NCBI GenBank assembly: GCA_016550425.1
Contig: JABXGS010000098.1
Location: 1 to 17,121 of the forward strand
DNA length: 17,121 nt
From: an archaeon
GTDB lineage: Archaea > Asgardarchaeota > Hermodarchaeia > Hermodarchaeales > Hermodarchaeaceae
Reading direction: 5' to 3'
Under the pieces are notes generated by a model, which worked only from the letters and a program-made list of their open reading frames with translations, searched no databases and had not been told where the DNA came from. Positions 14,000 through 17,121 of this stretch are shown one piece after another. The first letter of the stretch is position 1; each line of letters opens with the position of its first letter. The translations under genes and the position numbers were made by a program.

Positions 14000-14835
14000 T
14001 GTTGGTAATGGTAGTAAAATGGGATGGGCGCACAGAGGAATTTGATTCAACCAAAATTGTACGCACTTTGACTCGTATGGGAGCTCCACAGACGGTTGCT
14101 GAGGAGATTGCTGATGATTTGGATGATCGAATTGAGGAGGGAATGACCACCAAAGAAATCTATGATATAGCGGTTAGTGAGCTTGAAACCCATAGGGAAG
14201 TCGTTGAATTTCGCCGGGATTTACGTGATGGGCTGGCGCGGATTGGGAGTGGGTTTATCTTCGAAGATTATGTTCGATTGCTCCTTGAAGAGTATGGGTA
14301 CAAAGCCTCTGGGAATGTGGTCATCCAAGGGGCTTGTGTGGATCACGAGGTTGACAGCATTGCTGAGCGTGGCGATGAGACTGTATACGTAGAGATAAAA
14401 CATCATAGCGTACTGGAACGGTACACGCCCTTCGAAGTCACATTATCGGCAAAAGCCAAATGGGATGATTTACAGGCCGGTTGTGATCAGGGATTAAACG
14501 ATTGCACCTTTGATCGAGTCCTGATTGTTACAAATACGCGTCTAACAAAACATGCCCAACGGTATGCTGAATGTGTTGGGATTGAACATTTTGGGTGGAA
14601 TACGCCACAGGGTCGGGGTATTGATTGGTTTATCGAAAATAAGAAACTATATCCAGTTACGATTTTACGAACCGTGACGGACGAGGAAAGAGATGTGTTG
14701 TATACTCACAAGATTTTGACGTTGAATCAGTTGGTCAACGCCGATCCAAAGACAGTAGGGCTCTCTGAAAACCGCGTGAAGGAATTAATTGAAGAAACAC
14801 ACCGTGTCTTTAGTTGTTGTCAGGCAGAATCGTGA
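13999..14835 (+). CDS. ATP-cone / Mrr-like nuclease fusion (Af1548-like)
   Basis: Residues about 4-88 are an ATP-cone, the nucleotide-sensing domain of ribonucleotide reductases and NrdR: 'VVKWDGRTEEFDSTKI' and 'EEGMTTKEIYDIAVSEL'. Residues about 85-200 form a PD-(D/E)xK nuclease of the Mrr/type IV restriction class, with Glu89 in the first helix, Asp119 and the Glu132-Ile-Lys134 pair as the likely metal site. A segment at about 228-270 ('ILTLNQLVNADPKTVGLSENRVKELI') looks like a helix-hairpin-helix DNA-binding motif. The same architecture is known in archaeal proteins such as Archaeoglobus AF1548, whose biological role is not established. Starts at GTG 13999, TTG 14002 (six bases after GGGTGA) and ATG 14008 are all possible. 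It likely cleaves DNA under control of ATP/dATP level and is coupled to the small basic protein upstream. Confidence 0.85.
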   Translation: MLVMVVKWDGRTEEFDSTKIVRTLTRMGAPQTVAEEIADDLDDRIEEGMTTKEIYDIAVSELETHREVVEFRRDLRDGLARIGSGFIFEDYVRLLLEEYGYKASGNVVIQGACVDHEVDSIAERGDETVYVEIKHHSVLERYTPFEVTLSAKAKWDDLQAGCDQGLNDCTFDRVLIVTNTRLTKHAQRYAECVGIEHFGWNTPQGRGIDWFIENKKLYPVTILRTVTDEERDVLYTHKILTLNQLVNADPKTVGLSENRVKELIEETHRVFSCCQAES

Positions 14836-14837
14836 AT

Positions 14838-14846
14838 TATATTTTT
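14838..14846 (+). promoter_or_regulatory. TATA-like box of the four-helix membrane protein gene
   Basis: TATATTTTT directly follows the nuclease stop codon. It would start transcription near 14867 and leave a leader of about 57 bases. Confidence 0.4.
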
Positions 14847-14923
14847 AGAAAACTCGAAAGTCTTTTCATTGAGTTTGGTAGGATAAGGCGGTAGTAACTG
14901 TTCCCGGATTGGTGAAAACTATC

Positions 14924-15298
14924 ATGGATACTATGGATACTGGAAAGCTTCTGACTAGGATTGGTGCAATCCTCGTAATCATAGCGGGGTTTGTCCAAAT
15001 CGGTGAATACGCGTTCTACAATGTCATGGACCTTCTCAACTATGGTCAACTTTACATCTATCCTCTAGCAACCCTGATTGCGGGTGTCATCGCTGTCGTC
15101 TTTGGGTTTATGGTGTTTTTGTTCTTCTTGCCTATGGTTGATAAGAACCGAATCAACGCCGCAATTCTCATTCTCATCTTTAGTATAATAGGCGCAGTGT
15201 TTGCCTTTGAATGGGGAATCATCGGAGGTCCCGGTGCTGTTCTCTGTCTCGTTGGAGCCATTCTGTTCTTCATTGAACCTGAACAAGGAGGAGCTTAA
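14924..15298 (+). CDS. Small four-helix membrane protein
   Basis: This 124-residue protein is almost wholly hydrophobic and of no recognised family. Four membrane helices are visible: about residues 10-30, 45-70 (rich in Val/Phe), 80-100 and 105-120. Short loops contain 'PMVDKNRIN'. The tail 'EPEQGGA' is short. The frame extends to TTG 14909, but GGTGA at 14911-14915 lies eight bases before ATG 14924, which I chose. A hairpin terminator is folded around its stop codon. It lies upstream of a radical SAM gene on the same strand, 59 bases away, but the terminator between them suggests separate transcription. Whether it is a transporter, regulator or partner of the neighbour cannot be told. Confidence 0.7.
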   Translation: MDTMDTGKLLTRIGAILVIIAGFVQIGEYAFYNVMDLLNYGQLYIYPLATLIAGVIAVVFGFMVFLFFLPMVDKNRINAAILILIFSIIGAVFAFEWGIIGGPGAVLCLVGAILFFIEPEQGGA

Positions 15299-15319
15299 GC
15301 TCCTTCCTCAACTTTTTTT
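15289..15319 (+). terminator. Palindrome over the stop codon plus T7 tract
   Basis: A perfect 16-bp palindrome AGGAGCTT/AAGCTCCT (15289-15304) has the TAA stop codon at its centre (15296-15298). Seven T follow at 15313-15319. It closely resembles the arrangement at 3747 and the stem at 2170. Confidence 0.65.
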
Positions 15320-15357
15320 AGCCACGAAGCTTGGCATGTATTTGAGGCTATTCGCCT

Positions 15358-16440
15358 GTGAATTATCATCTCATACTGACGCGTAAATGCAACCTAAATT
15401 GCCAATATTGCCACGGAGGAGAAGAGTCCGGGGCAAGCACGGAAATTGAGTACTCCTTGGATGATCTCGCCAAGTTTCTGAACAAGGATAATGATGTACA
15501 ATTGATGTTTTACGGTGGCGAACCCACTCTTCGAATTCCCCTTATGATTGAGATCATGACCCGATTCCCTGAAGCCCGATATATGCTACAGACGAATGGA
15601 ATACTGCTACATCACATCCCAGCAGAGTATCTAAATCGCTTTCAATCCATCCTTATTTCGATTGATGGAAGAAAAGCTGTGACGGATGGATATCGGTCAC
15701 AAGGAGTCTATGATCAGGTCACAGAAAATGTCAGTTGGTTATACGAACAAGGCTATCAAGGGGATATTGTTGCCCGGATGGCAGTTTCGGAACAAAGTGA
15801 CATTTACCGAGATGTGCGGCACCTCCTTGATTTGGAGTCACCGCGGTTTCACCACGTGCATTGGCAATTGAATGTGATCTGGGATGCAGAAGATAATTGG
15901 GTCGATTTTGACCGGTGGGTTCGTGACTCCTATTATCCTGGTATTAGTCGATTAGTTGAAGACTGGCTAGCAAAGATGTACACAGGTAAAGTTGAAGGAA
16001 TTGTGCCCTTTCTACCGATTATACATGATCTGCTAACCGGGAATCGAAGTCGAATTAGATGTGGAGCCGGTAATGATACGTTTGCCATTCATGTGAATGG
16101 TTCCATTGGGATTTGTCCGATTTCACAGGATTATCCTTTTTCACTCGTTGGGGATATCTGGAAAACTGAACCTGAGAGCCTCCGTGATATTATGAGTGTT
16201 GATGCGCCTTGTCCATCCTGTGACGAGTTTGGATTATGTGGAGGGCGGTGTTTGTTTGCTAACAAAGAACGGTTATGGGGTGAAGAGGGATTTCTGAAAG
16301 TGTGTGACACTGTGATCCATCTTCTGGGATGCCTAAGGGAAATCGTTCCTGCGGTTCGTACATTAATTGCCCAAGGAAAAATTGCTTTGAGTGATTTTGC
16401 ATACCCGGAATTCAATAATGGCTGCGAGATTATTCCTTAA
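15358..16440 (+). CDS. Radical SAM/SPASM enzyme, probably peptide-modifying (AF1577-like)
   Basis: The N-terminal CxxxCxxC (Cys11, 15, 18 in 'TRKCNLNCQYCHGG') binds the [4Fe-4S] cluster that splits S-adenosylmethionine. 'FYGGEPTL' (51-58) is the GGEP motif that holds SAM. The C-terminal half has a complete seven-cysteine SPASM signature: Cys235, twelve residues, Gly248, four residues, Cys253; then Cys285-x2-Cys288-x5-Cys294-x3-Cys298; then Cys316. This indicates two auxiliary clusters, as in anaerobic sulfatase maturases and RiPP-modifying enzymes. Sequence start and length (360) recall the archaeal family named for AF1577, called putative peptide-modifying. The substrate is not obvious nearby; a 27-codon frame follows it and an M24 peptidase gene comes next. 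The start is GTG 15358 with GAGG eleven bases upstream, a weak site. Confidence 0.88.
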   Translation: MNYHLILTRKCNLNCQYCHGGEESGASTEIEYSLDDLAKFLNKDNDVQLMFYGGEPTLRIPLMIEIMTRFPEARYMLQTNGILLHHIPAEYLNRFQSILISIDGRKAVTDGYRSQGVYDQVTENVSWLYEQGYQGDIVARMAVSEQSDIYRDVRHLLDLESPRFHHVHWQLNVIWDAEDNWVDFDRWVRDSYYPGISRLVEDWLAKMYTGKVEGIVPFLPIIHDLLTGNRSRIRCGAGNDTFAIHVNGSIGICPISQDYPFSLVGDIWKTEPESLRDIMSVDAPCPSCDEFGLCGGRCLFANKERLWGEEGFLKVCDTVIHLLGCLREIVPAVRTLIAQGKIALSDFAYPEFNNGCEIIP

Positions 16441-16455
16441 TCTTGACACGAATTG

Positions 16456-16539
16456 ATGAACTACGAAAATCCTTTTGGCGAACAGGCTCTTACAGATATC
16501 ATTCATCGCCGTTCGAGGTACTGCCTATGCCGATTGTGA
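16456..16539 (+). CDS. Possible 27-codon peptide between radical SAM and peptidase genes
   Basis: ATG 16456 opens a 27-residue frame that overlaps the peptidase start by 13 bases. It ends in a Cys-x-Cys pair (YCLCRL) after a charged helix-like start (MNYENPFGEQALTDIIHRRS). No good ribosome site lies upstream. It could be a precursor peptide for the radical SAM enzyme, a translation-coupling leader, a decayed nitroreductase start (the IxxRRS pattern is similar), or chance. Confidence 0.18.
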   Translation: MNYENPFGEQALTDIIHRRSRYCLCRL

Positions 16540-17121
16540 AAATTCCTCAGCACCGATTTGAAGAGCGATTAGCGAGTCTTCGTCAACGACTGGAAGAAGA
16601 AAAAATTGCACATTTTATTGTTTTTAATCCAACTCACATCTATTATCTGACCGGGTTTGTCCATATTCCGACGGAACGCCCCTTTGCGCTGATTGTTCAA
16701 GAGTCAGACATTAGTTTCTTTGTTCCTGAATTAGAAAAGCAGCATGTCGGAGAAGAGGTGCCCAATGTGGCAAAGATTGGCACTTACTTTGATTATCCGG
16801 ATGCAAAGCATCCAATGAAGCATTTTGCCACTTTCTTAACTAAAGACCTTAAGATTGCTGGCAAGTTAGGAGCCGAAGCGCCAGGGAGTTCGGGACGATG
16901 GGGCTATGAGGGACCCAAATTAGAGGAAGTCCTGGGATTTCCTGTGAAAGTCATGTCCAAGTTATTGACGAATATGCGGGTTACCAAAGATGAAGATGAG
17001 TTAGCCTGTATTCGGGAATCAGCGATGTGGGCAAATCTTGCTCACCAATTACTCCAAGATAAAACTCAACCAGGATTAAATGAAGTAGAAGTTTCAACGG
17101 CAGCATCTCTTGAGGCATCCA
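16527..17121 (+). CDS. M24 Xaa-Pro peptidase-like protein, N-terminal part
   Basis: The frame from ATG 16527 is open to the end of the window (198 full codons) and the gene continues beyond it. GAGGT lies seven bases upstream. The visible part is the creatinase/prolidase N-terminal domain: 'RLASLRQRLEEEKIAHFIVFNPTHIYYLTGF' style opening (about 14-45), with 'NPTHIYYLTGF' as the family hallmark. A second beta/alpha layer follows, and then the linker helix 'VTKDEDELACIRESAMWAN' that leads to the pita-bread catalytic domain. The metal-binding residues lie in the part not seen, so activity cannot be judged. Such enzymes remove N-terminal residues next to proline or split Xaa-Pro dipeptides in the cytoplasm. 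It follows the radical SAM gene by 86 bases with no terminator or TATA seen, so the two are probably co-transcribed. Confidence 0.85.
   Translation, partial: MPIVKIPQHRFEERLASLRQRLEEEKIAHFIVFNPTHIYYLTGFVHIPTERPFALIVQESDISFFVPELEKQHVGEEVPNVAKIGTYFDYPDAKHPMKHFATFLTKDLKIAGKLGAEAPGSSGRWGYEGPKLEEVLGFPVKVMSKLLTNMRVTKDEDELACIRESAMWANLAHQLLQDKTQPGLNEVEVSTAASLEAS

Overview
The window looks like a chromosomal segment from an archaeon, most likely of the Asgard group. The evidence is archaeal-style promoters (TATA-like boxes 20-35 bp upstream of starts), oligo-T terminators, frequent TTG/GTG starts beside clear Shine-Dalgarno sites, large glycoprotein-like surface proteins, and one protein ending in a Pro-rich / PGFP / hydrophobic / Arg-rich tail like the C-terminal sorting signals described in Loki-, Thor- and Heimdallarchaeia. 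The lineage is an inference; no rRNA or tRNA gene is present to confirm it. I saw no insertion sequence, CRISPR array, attachment site or phage gene.

Region 1 (1-6547, + strand) is a tandem set of three secreted or membrane-anchored surface proteins. They are the C-terminal part of a large ectodomain protein (cut by the window edge), a protein with seven ~52-residue repeats that should form a seven-bladed beta-propeller, and an 878-residue protein with beta-rich domains and a membrane tail. Each is followed by a hairpin and pyrimidine/T-rich stretch. A 364-bp gene-free convergent gap follows.

Region 2 (6912-10307) is mostly housekeeping and accessory enzymes, mainly on the - strand. It holds a cytosine deaminase strikingly like fungal Fcy1, a short QueG-like double [4Fe-4S] protein that seems to lack the QueG catalytic Asp, a GNAT acetyltransferase, a membrane-anchored FAM173-like methyltransferase (+ strand, divergent from the GNAT), a cold-shock-domain protein and a TPR protein.

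Region 3 (10514-13462, + strand) carries a two-part GNAT protein, a Y-family DNA polymerase IV with a C-terminal PIP-box-like motif, a small unknown protein and a flavodoxin-family protein.

Region 4 (13595-17121, + strand) is the most intriguing. A basic, possibly OB-like small protein overlaps an ATP-cone/Mrr-like nuclease with a C-terminal helix-hairpin-helix-like segment. Then come a four-helix membrane protein, a radical SAM enzyme with a complete seven-cysteine SPASM signature (probably peptide-modifying), a possible 27-codon ORF, and the N-terminal part of an M24 Xaa-Pro-peptidase-like protein running off the window. Several starts were moved downstream of the longest open frame because Shine-Dalgarno or TATA position fits the internal start better; this is stated per entry.
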